This document shows positions 42,801-51,099 of a DNA stretch of 64,000 nucleotides, one piece after another (positions within the stretch are counted from its first letter, which is position 1; every line of letters begins with the position of its first letter). Origin of the DNA: Halobacillus amylolyticus (lineage in GTDB: Bacteria > Bacillota > Bacilli > Bacillales > Halobacillaceae). Below the pieces are notes generated by a model. That model searched no databases and had not been told where the DNA came from. It saw nothing but the letters and a program-made list of their open reading frames with translations. The stretch lies in the NCBI RefSeq assembly GCF_022921115.1, contig NZ_CP095075.1:1240001-1304000 (forward strand), in the 5' to 3' direction. Position numbers and translations under genes: made by a program.

Positions 42801-43350
42801 CTATATACTGTTCCCTCAAAGCTTCCGTGAGATGTTCAAAAATGTACGATAAATCATCAAGCTTCTCCCGCAACCCCTCTTCATGACTTGTTTTATGTAC
42901 AACCTGATCCATCGCACTCATCTGCATTTGCAACGTTTCCGGCGAGATTTTATAGCGTTTAAATTCCGTGATCATTCCTTCAAGCTGCTCAATAAACCCT
43001 TGTTTTTCAACAGCTTTTTGAAAAACTCTCCAGTCTGACTTCCGCTCTTCAACAATCTTCCGGAGCATCATTTGCACACCTGTTGAGCTGATAAACTTCT
43101 TCGTCCCGCCTCCAGTCTCCTGAAACACACGCCAGGCCAGACGGGAAAAACTGAATACTTGAGCTCTAATTGACCCTTCAAGCCCATCCCTTTTCAGCAA
43201 GGCATATTCCTGCTGAAAGGTCATTTGGTCTGGAACAATGTACATGATGGACCGACCCTTAGGATCCTCTTTTAGCTTTGCTTCAATTTCATCTAGCACT
43301 CGCACTCCTTTGCCAGTCCCGGAACGTCCAAGCAAAAACTGTATCGCCAT
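39835..43350 (-). CDS. addB: AddB helicase-nuclease subunit
   Basis: The 1171-residue partner of AddA; it reads Chi and cuts one strand. It has a P-loop (LLGRSGTGKGVRVLDEI), an inactivated helicase body, the nuclease motif LRIIDYKSSEKG and the 4Fe-4S cluster cysteines: one in YHRCSYQYFSQ and three at the C-terminus in RACDYCPFRSVCQFD. First gene of addB-addA-yisB. The 366 bp upstream contain repeat array C (43501-43600) and the terminator of the sip gene. Confidence 0.97.
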   Translation of the reverse strand: MAIQFLLGRSGTGKGVRVLDEIEAKLKEDPKGRSIMYIVPDQMTFQQEYALLKRDGLEGSIRAQVFSFSRLAWRVFQETGGGTKKFISSTGVQMMLRKIVEERKSDWRVFQKAVEKQGFIEQLEGMITEFKRYKISPETLQMQMSAMDQVVHKTSHEEGLREKLDDLSYIFEHLTEALREQYIDSEDQLQLLADKIPEARFLEGADVYLDGFHSFTPQEYTVIEALLKKANRVFVTLTMETPEHDGNEELDLFHETQETYFTLKQLAEQAGVEVECVVELDHKQGRLQGRPALLHLERYFDERPAPVYEGEAPIRIAEAAHPRAEVEGVAQEILRLIREDGYRYKDMAVLMREPAVYHSLIETLFEDYGIPVFIDEKRTMLNHPVVELVRSGLDVVEGNFRYDAVFRLLKTGLIPVKDSKHPLTADAIDELENYVLEYGIRRRERWFSKDQWVYQRFRGFDQASQTDDEKQKQERINAYREQVARVLEPFDRSIREADTIEERARAVYIWLDSMNIPSQLETWRDYYDAKGEIEHAREQEQVWDAVLQLLDEMVEMAGDEGISLQVFRSTLESGLESLTFAHVPPSMDHVIVGNVDRSRITGIKASFLLGVTDGVWPLKPTGDGMMSERERSLLAESGLKLADGTNRQLLDDRFYMYLALTMASDQVWISYPLSNEEGKSKVPSQIIQRVDELFPSVQGHFLLQDPDDIEDATRFITTPVKTRSALTSQLSRYLRGYPIQPVWWNVLNWYMEDEENNGLTNRILHSLFYKNQPVNFAQDTKKRMFDGPLKTSVSRLETYHRCSYQYFSQHSLNLQERKTYKLDAPDIGQLFHEALKQITEWVQQEGRDFAELGKSETTHYAERVITKLAPILQNQILHSSNRHHYIKHKLEGVVARAAFMLSEQARKSRFSPVGLELGFGTGPDAKLPPLSLALPNGHELMLRGRIDRVDRALSEQELYLRIIDYKSSEKGLDLTDVYYGLALQMLAYLDVVLTNAEHWLGAPAIPAGVLYFHVHNPMVSGKQMLADDQIEEEILKKFKMKGLLLENEQLVQMMDTGLEKGRSQIIPAGLKANGGFYKGSKTVEADKFNDLRSYIRQVMTEAGQRVTEGEVDLNPYQKGQHRACDYCPFRSVCQFDPSLEDNEYRKLKEWKEEEVIQQIAMGEENRFGKLD

Positions 43351-43498
43351 TTGATGTAGCCCCTTTTCGGTTATTTTCCTCTTCTTCTAGTATCCTTTAT
43401 TTTAGGGGATATGGTCAATCATTGCAGTTTTTTCGACAAGGAAATAATCGGCTTCTATACAATCATTTGGAGTTCAACACCCCATTCATCGAAATTTT

Positions 43499-43602
43499 TA
43501 TTGTTCCCTAACGTTTAATGATTGTTCCCTAACTGACTGGATTGTTCCTTAGCTCAAAAGATTGTTCCCTAACATTGCTGGATTGTTCCCTAACGCTGTT
43601 AT
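43499..43602 (+). repeat. ~20.5-nt repeat array C (GATTGTTCCCTAAC core)
   Basis: Five units start at 43501, 43522, 43542, 43562 and 43583. Core TTGTTCCCTAAC is exact in four and TTGTTCCTTAGC in one; 6-9 variable bases separate the cores, so the spacing is 20-21. It is the best preserved of the arrays and lies between the sip terminator and addB. Related to the GATTCT arrays at 388 and 51100. Confidence 0.82.
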
Positions 43603-43684
43603 GATCACCAGATGTGATCATAATCGGGAAAACTCTGGACCCATGTCGCAACAATAAGAAAGATGACAACTTTTCACCACTCAA

Positions 43685-43710
43685 AAAGCCGTCCACTTAC
43701 GGACGGCTTT
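43685..43710 (-). terminator. Terminator after the signal peptidase gene
   Basis: A perfect 10-bp stem (43685-43694 with 43701-43710), minus-strand T-rich side. Confidence 0.88.
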
Positions 43711-43716
43711 GTAAAA

Positions 43717-44256
43717 CTATTTAAATTGTAAATCAACTTGTGAAACTGGCCAGTAACGCACATCAACTTTACCCACAATACTTTCAACGGGAACAAATCC
43801 AAAGTAACGACTATCCAAGCTGTCCCTGCGATTATCCCCCATTACAAACAGATGCCCCTCTGGAACCACGCTTTGATCTGTTACCCCTTCTAGGGTGAAG
43901 TCCCTTGTAAATAACCTTCCATCATCTGGTCGTAATTCCTCTAAATAAGGCTCCGGAACACGCCTTCCATTTACATATAATACATCATTCTCAAAGGCTA
44001 TATGATCTCCTTCTATACCAATTACACGTTTAACGTAATCTTCTTTTTCATTGGCATGAAAGACAATAACGTCTCCGCGGTTTACACCTTGCCAATCATA
44101 GACTACCTTATTAACCATTAATAGATTCCCATCATAAAGTGTAGGCTCCATAGATTCACCATCTACAACATAACTCGCAAATAAATACGATCTTAATACC
44201 AACGCCAACAACAACGCAAGCAGCACAGCACGGATGATACTGCGGTATTTTTTCAT
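43717..44256 (-). CDS. sipV: Type I signal peptidase (SipV/SipS type)
   Basis: Cuts signal peptides from exported proteins at the outer face of the membrane. It has 179 residues with one N-terminal membrane helix (about 8-28), catalytic Ser35 in VVDGESMEPTL and general-base Lys76 in KEDYVKRVIGIEGD, then GDNRRDSLDSRYFGFV. The ATG at 44256 follows TGGAGGAT; six upstream residues of the longer frame are rejected. Its position between yhjE and addB matches B. subtilis sipV; the choice of paralogue name rests on that. Confidence 0.93.
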   Translation of the reverse strand: MKKYRSIIRAVLLALLLALVLRSYLFASYVVDGESMEPTLYDGNLLMVNKVVYDWQGVNRGDVIVFHANEKEDYVKRVIGIEGDHIAFENDVLYVNGRRVPEPYLEELRPDDGRLFTRDFTLEGVTDQSVVPEGHLFVMGDNRRDSLDSRYFGFVPVESIVGKVDVRYWPVSQVDLQFK

Positions 44257-44313
44257 TACTCTATCCTCCAGCACATGTTCTTTTCCTACTATTTTACCCT
44301 TTAGAACATGGTT

Positions 44314-44961
44314 TTAACCGCTGCGATGAGAACGTTTTTCCGTTTTTTGCTGTAGTCTTTTTTCAATAAATTTTCCGAGAATCCAGAATAACAGGATACA
44401 AACACCGACGACGATTGTCTTTACCGGATTTTGCGCAAACGAGGCTATGCTGCTTCCAACATAGGAAACTGTGAAAATCATAACCGATTTCCCTAAAAAT
44501 ACAGCTAAAATAAATTGCTGGCGACTTATCGTGGATAGTCCAGCAACAACATTAATTACCGATGATGGGGAGAAAGGAAAGCACATTAATAGAAACAGAG
44601 GACCAAATCCATGGTCCTCAAACCACAACATAACTCGTTTCACTTGTTTATTACGCCTAATCACATTAAAAAATCGCTTCTGACCCAAACGGCGCACAAG
44701 CATAAACACAAGAACCGAACCAAACGATGTTCCAATCCACGAGTATAAAAACCCTTGAAACAGACCATAGACAACTGAGTTCGCCAGCACAAAACCTACC
44801 AGCGGCAGAATTGGTAAAAATGCCTCCAGCATAGGTAGCAGGATACCGGGCAACGGACCAAGACTCTCAAATTGCTGTAATTGGTTAATGATATAATCAA
44901 ATAATCGATCATTTTCAGCTAAGTTTTTTATTTTCTCTACCGTGATATTTAACAAATACAT
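44314..44961 (-). CDS. yhjE: TVP38/TMEM64-family membrane protein, YhjE-like
   Basis: A 215-residue protein with about five membrane helices in the VTT (SNARE-associated, DedA-related) domain: FSPSSVINVVAGLSTISRQQF is the family signature, and GTSFGSVLVFMLVRRLGQKRF precedes it. The family may move lipids or solutes; no substrate is known here. The ATG at 44961 follows AAGGAGT. It lies 58 bp before the sip gene on the same strand, probably one transcript. Confidence 0.86.
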   Translation of the reverse strand: MYLLNITVEKIKNLAENDRLFDYIINQLQQFESLGPLPGILLPMLEAFLPILPLVGFVLANSVVYGLFQGFLYSWIGTSFGSVLVFMLVRRLGQKRFFNVIRRNKQVKRVMLWFEDHGFGPLFLLMCFPFSPSSVINVVAGLSTISRQQFILAVFLGKSVMIFTVSYVGSSIASFAQNPVKTIVVGVCILLFWILGKFIEKRLQQKTEKRSHRSG

Positions 44962-45165
44962 GACGGTACTCCTTATCGCTATCAAAACAGCGGATGCTTT
45001 TCTTCTATTTTAATGGATACATGAGCTCCTGCCTACCAAAAGGTAAGGTTATCCATAGTTTCTCCTTCATTCCCAAGTTTAACCTTTGAAAAATATTCTT
45101 GCATACTTTTTCAAAAACCATGATATACTAAAGGGAACAAACGTTCTTATATGGAGGGGAGCATC

Positions 45166-45588
45166 ATGCGTTACTTAAAACAAAAAGAACTGGATATTGC
45201 TTCACGCTATTTATTTTTAACGATGGCCATTGCCGTCATTCGTCAGGATCGTAAACATTTTGAACAGGGACTGTTTAAAATTAAGGAGCCTTATATGGAA
45301 CTGCTTAGTAAAATGGAGCTTGAAGCTAGAGAAGAAAGAAAGAAGCTGAGAACTCAAATGAACCATCGAAAACTGCAAGTCGTCGAATCAGGACGTAATG
45401 ATTCATTTACTTCTTTTTTATTCTTAGCACATGGCTATGAAGAAAAACGTAATTACTTTAATCCAGCTATTAGAAAAAAGGTGGAAAACATTCTATTTGA
45501 GCTTATCCAAAATTCTCAGCAATCCTCTCAGCCTGAGAAGCAAGAGACTGTGGCGTTGGGAAATTGCTTAAGCGGTCCTCAAGAGTGA
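45166..45588 (+). CDS. yhjD: YhjD-like protein, unknown function
   Basis: A 140-residue soluble, mainly helical protein (RYLFLTMAIAVIRQDRKHFE, KIKEPYMELLSKMELEAREE, HGYEEKRNYFNPAIRKKVE). It resembles B. subtilis YhjD, whose gene lies in the same place between comK and yhjE; function unknown. The ATG at 45166 follows GGAGGGGAG. Its 3' end overlaps the 3' end of comK on the other strand by 86 bp. Confidence 0.75.
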   Translation: MRYLKQKELDIASRYLFLTMAIAVIRQDRKHFEQGLFKIKEPYMELLSKMELEAREERKKLRTQMNHRKLQVVESGRNDSFTSFLFLAHGYEEKRNYFNPAIRKKVENILFELIQNSQQSSQPEKQETVALGNCLSGPQE

Positions 45589-46036
45589 ATCGAAATTGTG
45601 CAGTCCGCTGGATTTGGTTAGCAATCATCCCCTCAGAAACAGGAACATTAACGGAAACGCCGTTGACGAAGTGAATGGTCGTGGTATGATCCATCGCTGG
45701 GTCATAATTCCGAATGTACTTATGTGCAATCCAAGAGCACTCTTTTCGTTTCGGGGAGATTATTGGGAAGAAATACATGCCCATCTTCTGGGAAATCACA
45801 ATAGGAGGCTTATGGGTAAATCCTGCTACTTGTTTTGTACCTGCCATACGACCTTCCAGACTGCTGGCAAAATAACGACAGGACTGGTCAATGATATGAC
45901 CTGGATAGAAAGGTAAATCAAACCGTCCCCCACTTTCAATAACTTCTGTAATAACCTGCCCATGCTCATCATATTTAGCAATCAGAGCCATAGTCTGGGG
46001 GTTCACCTCATATTCTCTTGTTTGAACATAATCCAT
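45503..46036 (-). CDS. comK: Competence transcription factor ComK
   Basis: ComK activates the late competence genes for DNA uptake. It has 177 residues; recognised segments are YEVNPQTMALIAKYDEHG, SCRYFASSLEGRMAGTKQVAG, PPIVISQKMGMYFFPIISP and ECSWIAHKYIRNYDP. Its last 28 codons overlap yhjD on the opposite strand. The upstream region (46100-46180) is AT-rich with A and T runs resembling K-boxes, but no pair matches AAAA-N5-TTTT exactly, so autoregulation is only suggested. With med in the window, part of the competence pathway is kept. Confidence 0.93.
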   Translation of the reverse strand: MDYVQTREYEVNPQTMALIAKYDEHGQVITEVIESGGRFDLPFYPGHIIDQSCRYFASSLEGRMAGTKQVAGFTHKPPIVISQKMGMYFFPIISPKRKECSWIAHKYIRNYDPAMDHTTTIHFVNGVSVNVPVSEGMIANQIQRTAQFRFTLEDRLSNFPTPQSLASQAERIAENFG

Positions 46037-46263
46037 TTTCTCTACTCCCTTTCTGGTTTTAATGCGACTTTTCCATCACATAAATGGAAGTAATAACTTC
46101 CTCTCCTTAAATCTACCAGAAAACGATCAAAAAGTCTAAAATTATTTAAAAATTAACAATTTTATTTTACCCTCGCTCAATCACTATCACAATGCGAGTA
46201 GAAAACCTTTAAAAGGGGTACTTTTATTATGTGAGATTAAATTTTTCAAAGGGGGACGAACAA

Positions 46264-46728
46264 ATGTGGAAACGAAAGCAAAAGAAAGATCAGTCCAATA
46301 AAGACGATACTCCCAAAGTGAAAGACTTATCATTGGGTGAAGTCCGTAAGGCGGTCCATATGTATGCAGATCATAAACCAAGTGAAATCCCGTTAAGTGT
46401 ATTAATTAAGAGTGATCTAACATTAGATTATCAACTGCTGTCCCCTTATCTGGATGGAATCCCTAAAAAACGTTATTACATGTCACGTGAAACCTATGAA
46501 TTATTCACCGAAGAAAATCAACAGTTAGCCCGCGACTTAGATAGAGTTCAACAAGCAGTAGATCAATATATGCAACTAACACAAGAACCTCCAATCATTG
46601 AAGGAGATCCTTATAAAAAAGTAAGCTATTTTATGCTTGAAGGTTTGGGATTACTGTCAGATCGTCCAGAAAGAGACTTTTATTTAACGAATGAAGAATT
46701 TATGATTACGTACAAAAAGCCTAGTTAG
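46264..46728 (+). CDS. DUF3939-like protein, unknown function
   Basis: A 154-residue hydrophilic protein starting MWKRKQKKDQSNKDD, then LGEVRKAVHMYADHKPSEIPLSVLI in pieces, LDYQLLSPYLDGIPKKRYYMS and DRPERDFYLTNEEFMITYK. The pattern recalls the DUF3939 family of Bacillaceae (from memory). No signal peptide or catalytic motif is visible. The ATG at 46264 follows AAAGGGGGA; the longer frame from 46231 is rejected. Divergent from comK. Confidence 0.65.
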   Translation: MWKRKQKKDQSNKDDTPKVKDLSLGEVRKAVHMYADHKPSEIPLSVLIKSDLTLDYQLLSPYLDGIPKKRYYMSRETYELFTEENQQLARDLDRVQQAVDQYMQLTQEPPIIEGDPYKKVSYFMLEGLGLLSDRPERDFYLTNEEFMITYKKPS

Positions 46729-46859
46729 GCTAAGAAAATCGCAGAAGGATGTTTAGCATAATGAAGCAGCACAGCGGGGTGACCTTTTCGAACCAAAGGC
46801 AATTGATTAGTCTTTCCTATCTGAGCAGCTTTCGCTAGTCAAAAAAAGAACAAAAAAAT

Positions 46860-46887
46860 GCCAATGCTCCAAGGTTTGGGCATTGGC
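46860..46887 (-). terminator. Minus-strand terminator in the 467-bp gap before the acyl-CoA ligase gene
   Basis: GCCAATGC (46860-46867) pairs with GCATTGGC (46880-46887); on the minus strand a run of T follows (46858-46851). It lies 310 bp past the ligase stop codon, so the ligase mRNA would carry a long tail containing the hairpin at 47061-47178. Confidence 0.7.
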
Positions 46888-47060
46888 CAATTGAGACGAC
46901 TGGTTAACTTTTGAGTGAGGGAATTAATTGTATGAAAAAACTATATCAATTATAGCTCCTTCATAGTGTACACTCATCAGTAAGTTCATTACTGATCCAA
47001 TTATGACTAAGAGCCATAAATGTTGTGTAATAAATAAGCGCGATCGCTTATCTAATTTTT

Positions 47061-47178
47061 ATTGTAATATATCTTTTTCTTCTCTTCACCGAAAAAGTTT
47101 TGCGGAAGACCGCAAGCCATTGCGTTATTACTAGATAATGACATGCTAACCTCTTTCGGTGGAGCACGATATTACAAT
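47061..47178 (-). other. Long structured element behind the acyl-CoA ligase gene
   Basis: Two nested perfect stems enclose ~60 bp: ATTGTAATAT (47061-47070) with ATATTACAAT (47169-47178), and CACCGAAA (47087-47094) with TTTCGGTG (47154-47161). A further GCGG-GAA-CCGC-like hairpin lies inside (47102-47113). It lies 18 bp past the stop codon. It may be a structured 3' UTR or a small inverted-repeat element; no coding frame. Confidence 0.5.
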
Positions 47179-47195
47179 TTTAAATCTTTTTCCAT

Positions 47196-48728
47196 TCATG
47201 ACTGTGTAAGCTTTTCACGCAAGTTTTTCCTTAGAATCTTCCCTGTAGTGTTCTTCGGTAATTCCTCCATAAAGTGAATTCTTGCCGGCTGCTTATATTT
47301 TGCTAAATATTCTTTGCAATATTCTTTTAATATTGATTCGTTCAGAGATGGATTGTTTGATACAACAAAGCTAATGACAGATTCTCCAGAATTTGGGTCT
47401 GGAGTACCGACCACTGCTACCTCAGAAATATCCGGGTGATTATAGAGCACCTCTTCTACTTCTCTCGGGTAAACATTGTAACCGCCAACGATGATCATAT
47501 CCTTTTTACGATCGACAATATAAAAATAGCCTTCGTCATCTACACGAGCCATATCGCCTGTGTAAAGCCAGCCCTCACGGAGCGTTACAGCAGTTTCCTC
47601 AGGCAGCTTATAGTATCCCTTCATTACATTTGGCCCGCGAACAATTAACTCGCCTACCTCCCCAGGTGGCAGTTCCTCGCCAAGCTCGTCTACTACTTTA
47701 TTTTCTACATTAACGATGTTTGTTCCAATTGACCCGGGCTTACGTGGACGATCAAGTGGATTAAATGCTGTAACAGGAGACGCTTCTGATAAGCCATATC
47801 CTTCAGAAACTCGTACATTAAACTGCTCCTCAAATTTGTTCAGCAAGGCAACTGGCATGGAGGCTCCTCCCGAAACACAAATCCGTATATTTTTAAACGT
47901 ATCTGTCTGATTGGCACCTGTTTGAACTAAATAGTTGTACATTGTGGGCACACCAGCAAACACAGTTGCCTTCTGACTGCTTGCCAGCTCGAATATTTCC
48001 TGTGGTGAGAACTTCGGTGCAACGAGCACTGTTCCCCCGTTCATCAATGGAGCATTGAGGGCAACCGTTAAACAAAACACGTGAAACATAGGGAGTGTGG
48101 CAATGACGCGGTCTTCACGAGTATACTGCAGATAATCAGCTACATCTTTAGCATTGGAATAAAGGTTCTTATGAGTAAGCATGGCCCCTTTCGGTTTTCC
48201 GGTAGTACCTGAAGTGTACAAAATAACAGCCACATCTTCTTCTTTTAATTCAGGCTTTTGAAAAGTTATTTCACCCTCATTAATTGTATTTGTAAACGAT
48301 TTCATTTTATCAGATAATAAAGACTCTCCAATTCCCATCTCCGTTTCAGCTACAAAATAATGAGAGATCGTTAGTTCTTCGTCCGTTTTCTCAAATTTTT
48401 CCATCAGCACATCCATCGTCATAACAGCTTTCACGTCACCATTTTTTAAAATATACTTCATTTCTTCAGCCGTATAAGTAGGGTTAATCGGAATTACTGT
48501 AGCCCCCACCCTCAAGGCTCCATACAGACCGATCATAAACGACGGACTATTTCCACTGACAAGGGCTATATGGTCTCCTTCACCATAACCAAGTTTCTCT
48601 AAACTTGAAGCAAATTTAGTAACAGATCCATCAAACTCCTGATAGCTTACCCCTTCTCCATGAAATATGTAAGCCTCCTTAGATGGATTCTCTGAAGCTG
48701 CGGCAGACAGTTGATCACTTAAATTCAT
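47196..48728 (-). CDS. lcfB: Long-chain acyl-CoA ligase (LcfB/YhfL-like)
   Basis: Activates fatty acids to acyl-CoA with ATP. It has 510 residues. The AMP-binding motif ILYTSGTTGKPKGAMLTHKN (about 170), GYGLSEASPV, LYTGDMARVDDEGYFYIVDR in pieces and the catalytic lysine in PKNTTGKILRKNLR near the C-terminus are all present. No signal peptide. It is close to lplJ as in B. subtilis (yhfL/lcfB). Other acyl-acid ligases of this superfamily are possible, but length and motifs fit long-chain substrates. Confidence 0.88.
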   Translation of the reverse strand: MNLSDQLSAAASENPSKEAYIFHGEGVSYQEFDGSVTKFASSLEKLGYGEGDHIALVSGNSPSFMIGLYGALRVGATVIPINPTYTAEEMKYILKNGDVKAVMTMDVLMEKFEKTDEELTISHYFVAETEMGIGESLLSDKMKSFTNTINEGEITFQKPELKEEDVAVILYTSGTTGKPKGAMLTHKNLYSNAKDVADYLQYTREDRVIATLPMFHVFCLTVALNAPLMNGGTVLVAPKFSPQEIFELASSQKATVFAGVPTMYNYLVQTGANQTDTFKNIRICVSGGASMPVALLNKFEEQFNVRVSEGYGLSEASPVTAFNPLDRPRKPGSIGTNIVNVENKVVDELGEELPPGEVGELIVRGPNVMKGYYKLPEETAVTLREGWLYTGDMARVDDEGYFYIVDRKKDMIIVGGYNVYPREVEEVLYNHPDISEVAVVGTPDPNSGESVISFVVSNNPSLNESILKEYCKEYLAKYKQPARIHFMEELPKNTTGKILRKNLREKLTQS

Positions 48729-48838
48729 TTGCTGCTCCCCTTTGTTATGAATGACTATTCATTCATTTTATTTTTTGAAAATATTCAACTTTATTATAAA
48801 ATACAGAAAATTAATAAGCAAATCTTTCATAATAAAAT

Positions 48839-48862
48839 GACCGACGTCAAATGACGCCGGTC
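48839..48862 (-). terminator. Terminator after lplJ
   Basis: An 11-bp stem with one mismatch (48839-48849 with 48852-48862), then an ATTTTATT tract on the minus strand. Confidence 0.75.
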
Positions 48863-48872
48863 CCATTTTCCA

Positions 48873-49874
48873 TTAATACACCATGTCCAGAAAATCGTCT
48901 TTTGTAATTTTGCCTAAGTAATGAGAAATGTCCACATCTGATAAAGCACCTGAAATCGCTTGGCGTTCATACTTAATATCAATCAACTTATTTTCAATGT
49001 CGGCAATATCTCCTATTCCGAAGAAATCCCCGTAAACTTTGGCATTACGAATATATCCTTTTGCAACATCTAAACGAATATCATAGCTGCCTGCTCCTTC
49101 GATCCGTTTCGTATGCTGGATATTAAACTTAGGTGATTTTCCGTAGTTCCAATTCCAATTATTGTAGCGCTCATCAGCAATCTTATGAATTTCTTCCCAG
49201 TCTTTTTCGGTTAATTGATAGTAGGGCGCCTCTTTTTCGTCCTCAACATTAAATATATACCGAATGATAAGGTTTTTGAATTCTTTTATCGTAATCGGTT
49301 CTTCAAGGAATTCAGAAATATTGGCTACGCGGCTTCGGATCGACTTGATCCCTTTTGACTTAATCTTTTCAGTTTTAACGTTGAGGGCCGAAACGACGTT
49401 CTCGATCTCAGAATCTAACATTAACGTACCATGACTAAACATACGGCCTTTCGTTGTAAACTGCGCATTACCTGATATTTTCCTACCGTTCACCACGATA
49501 TCATTACGACCGGACAGTTCCGCTGCCACTCCTAACTTGTTCAAAGCCTCTGTTACCGGCTCTGTGAATTTGGCAAAGTCGTGGAAACTATCTCCGTCAT
49601 CCTTAGTTATAAAACTAAAACTCAAGTTGCCAAGATCGTGGTAGACTGCTCCGCCTCCAGATAAACGGCGAACGACATGAATTCCATTCTCTTCTACATA
49701 ATTCGTATTAATTTCTTCCACTGTATTTTGGTTTTTTCCGATGATAATAGAAGGCTTGTTAACATAAAAAAGTAGATACGTCTCATTAATATCTAAATTT
49801 TTCAGAGCGTATTCCTCTACCGCTAAATTAATGTGGGGATCATTACTTTCCACATCATGATTGATTACTAGCAT
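48873..49874 (-). CDS. lplJ: Lipoate-protein ligase
   Basis: Attaches free lipoate to E2 and GcvH proteins through lipoyl-AMP. It has 333 residues. The signature VVRRLSGGGAVYHDLGNLSFSF (about 70-90), NDIVVNGRKISGNAQ and HGTLMLDSEIENV are present, as well as the C-terminal accessory domain. It matches LplJ (yhfJ) of B. subtilis beside yhfI. Start at 49874 follows GGAAAGGATG. Confidence 0.95.
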   Translation of the reverse strand: MLVINHDVESNDPHINLAVEEYALKNLDINETYLLFYVNKPSIIIGKNQNTVEEINTNYVEENGIHVVRRLSGGGAVYHDLGNLSFSFITKDDGDSFHDFAKFTEPVTEALNKLGVAAELSGRNDIVVNGRKISGNAQFTTKGRMFSHGTLMLDSEIENVVSALNVKTEKIKSKGIKSIRSRVANISEFLEEPITIKEFKNLIIRYIFNVEDEKEAPYYQLTEKDWEEIHKIADERYNNWNWNYGKSPKFNIQHTKRIEGAGSYDIRLDVAKGYIRNAKVYGDFFGIGDIADIENKLIDIKYERQAISGALSDVDISHYLGKITKDDFLDMVY

Positions 49875-49938
49875 ACAATCATCCTTTCCAACTTTTTACC
49901 CAATGCCTATTGTACGCAATTCGACACGATTTAACAAT

Positions 49939-50676
49939 TTATTGAGTACCTTCTCCCCAAGTTAATCCTTCGGTCGCTAACTGAATCGTCCCGTGAAAAA
50001 AATCTTCCGCTTCTTGTTTCAGACGGGTGTGTTGACCGAAATGGGGAAGATGGCTTAGCCAAAGGGTATCAACATTTGCTTGGCTTGCAATCGTAGCCGC
50101 TTCCTCACTTGTCATATGCCCCGGTCCGCTACCATCCATTCCTTTATAAAAATTGGTATCTGTAACTAATAAATCTGCTCCTTTTGCAAATGGGATCCAC
50201 TCCCTGCTATAACTTGTATCAGCTGTATAAACAAAAGTATCTGTCCCATCACAGATCCTCATACCATAGCAAGGAACAGGGTGAGTTGTTTTTAAGAAAC
50301 TTATAGAAAAAGGTCCTAATTGAAGGGTCTCCTCTGGGTGATAAGCAATGCCGTCTGTATATTGGTGGGATAGCTTACTAAATGCCACATCTTCTGAATG
50401 TCCATAAATGGGCAAAGTCTTCTTCGTTTGCTCTACTGAATTTTGCACGAGCCAAGCATACTGTAATACACCAAGATCAGCTATATGATCATGATGATAA
50501 TGAGATAAAATCACAGCATCTAAATCTGTAACTTTTTTGAATTGTTGCAATCGTGACAACGTCCCACTTCCACAGTCCACTAATAACGTATAGTTACCTT
50601 TCTCCACTAAATAACTCGATGTGGCACTTCCTGCAGCAGGATAGCCACCCCAATATCCAATCACGGTAATTTTCAT
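49939..50676 (-). CDS. yhfI: Metallo-beta-lactamase-fold hydrolase, YhfI-like
   Basis: A 245-residue cytoplasmic protein with the MBL metal motif LSHYHHDHIADLG (HxHxDH, about 58-63), His in KTTHPVPCYGMR, Asp in FVYTADTSYSREW and His in WLSHLPHFGQHT. This is the RNase Z/ArsA-like subgroup; the substrate is not known (phosphodiester or cyclic nucleotide phosphodiesterase are options). The ATG at 50676 after AAGGAGTGAG is chosen; the 61 extra codons to 50859 have no ribosome site and cross the yhfH gene. Confidence 0.87.
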   Translation of the reverse strand: MKITVIGYWGGYPAAGSATSSYLVEKGNYTLLVDCGSGTLSRLQQFKKVTDLDAVILSHYHHDHIADLGVLQYAWLVQNSVEQTKKTLPIYGHSEDVAFSKLSHQYTDGIAYHPEETLQLGPFSISFLKTTHPVPCYGMRICDGTDTFVYTADTSYSREWIPFAKGADLLVTDTNFYKGMDGSGPGHMTSEEAATIASQANVDTLWLSHLPHFGQHTRLKQEAEDFFHGTIQLATEGLTWGEGTQ

Positions 50677-50794
50677 TTTCTCACTCCTTATAACTTTTCG
50701 CCTATTTATTAATTGTTTTATAACAGAATGTTGATTTTTGCATATTGTTATAATACAATGATAGTAATCAATAAATTGGAGGCGATTTTTCATG

Positions 50795-50920
50795 ATGAAC
50801 GTACTTGAATTCTTCCGTAACCTTCCGAAAAAACAGTGTGCGAGTTGCGGCAATGTCATTCAGGAACAAGCAGACTGCTACGGCAATCTGTGCGATGAAT
50901 GTAACTCACCTGCTCGTTAA
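50795..50920 (+). CDS. yhfH: YhfH-family small zinc-ribbon protein
   Basis: A 41-residue protein with two CxxC pairs, QCASCGNVI and LCDECNSPAR, which should bind one zinc. It matches YhfH, coded divergently next to yhfI in B. subtilis; function unknown. Two ATGs in tandem (50792, 50795) follow TTGGAGGCG; the second is given. A terminator follows at 50967. Confidence 0.8.
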   Translation: MNVLEFFRNLPKKQCASCGNVIQEQADCYGNLCDECNSPAR

Positions 50921-50966
50921 AGATAGTATTCCACACAATAGAATGATTGGAACATCCTCTTTTTTG

Positions 50967-50997
50967 AGCAGCTGAAATAAGCTGCTATTTTTTTGCC
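50967..50997 (+). terminator. Terminator after yhfH
   Basis: AGCAGC (50967-50972) pairs with GCTGCT (50981-50986) and is followed by a T7 run. Confidence 0.78.
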
Positions 50998-51099
50998 TTA
51001 CCCGTAGTGAGATCGTTGGTTTTTGACTCATTTCCCACAAGAAGCTTGATATTCGACCGGACTTCGCCACGCTCTACTCGAGTTTCAAATGCTCCCTCA

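Noticed and set aside
46100..46180. ComK-binding K-boxes upstream of comK
   Set aside because: AT-rich with A and T runs, but no AAAA-N5-TTTT pair with correct spacing, so not listed as an operator.
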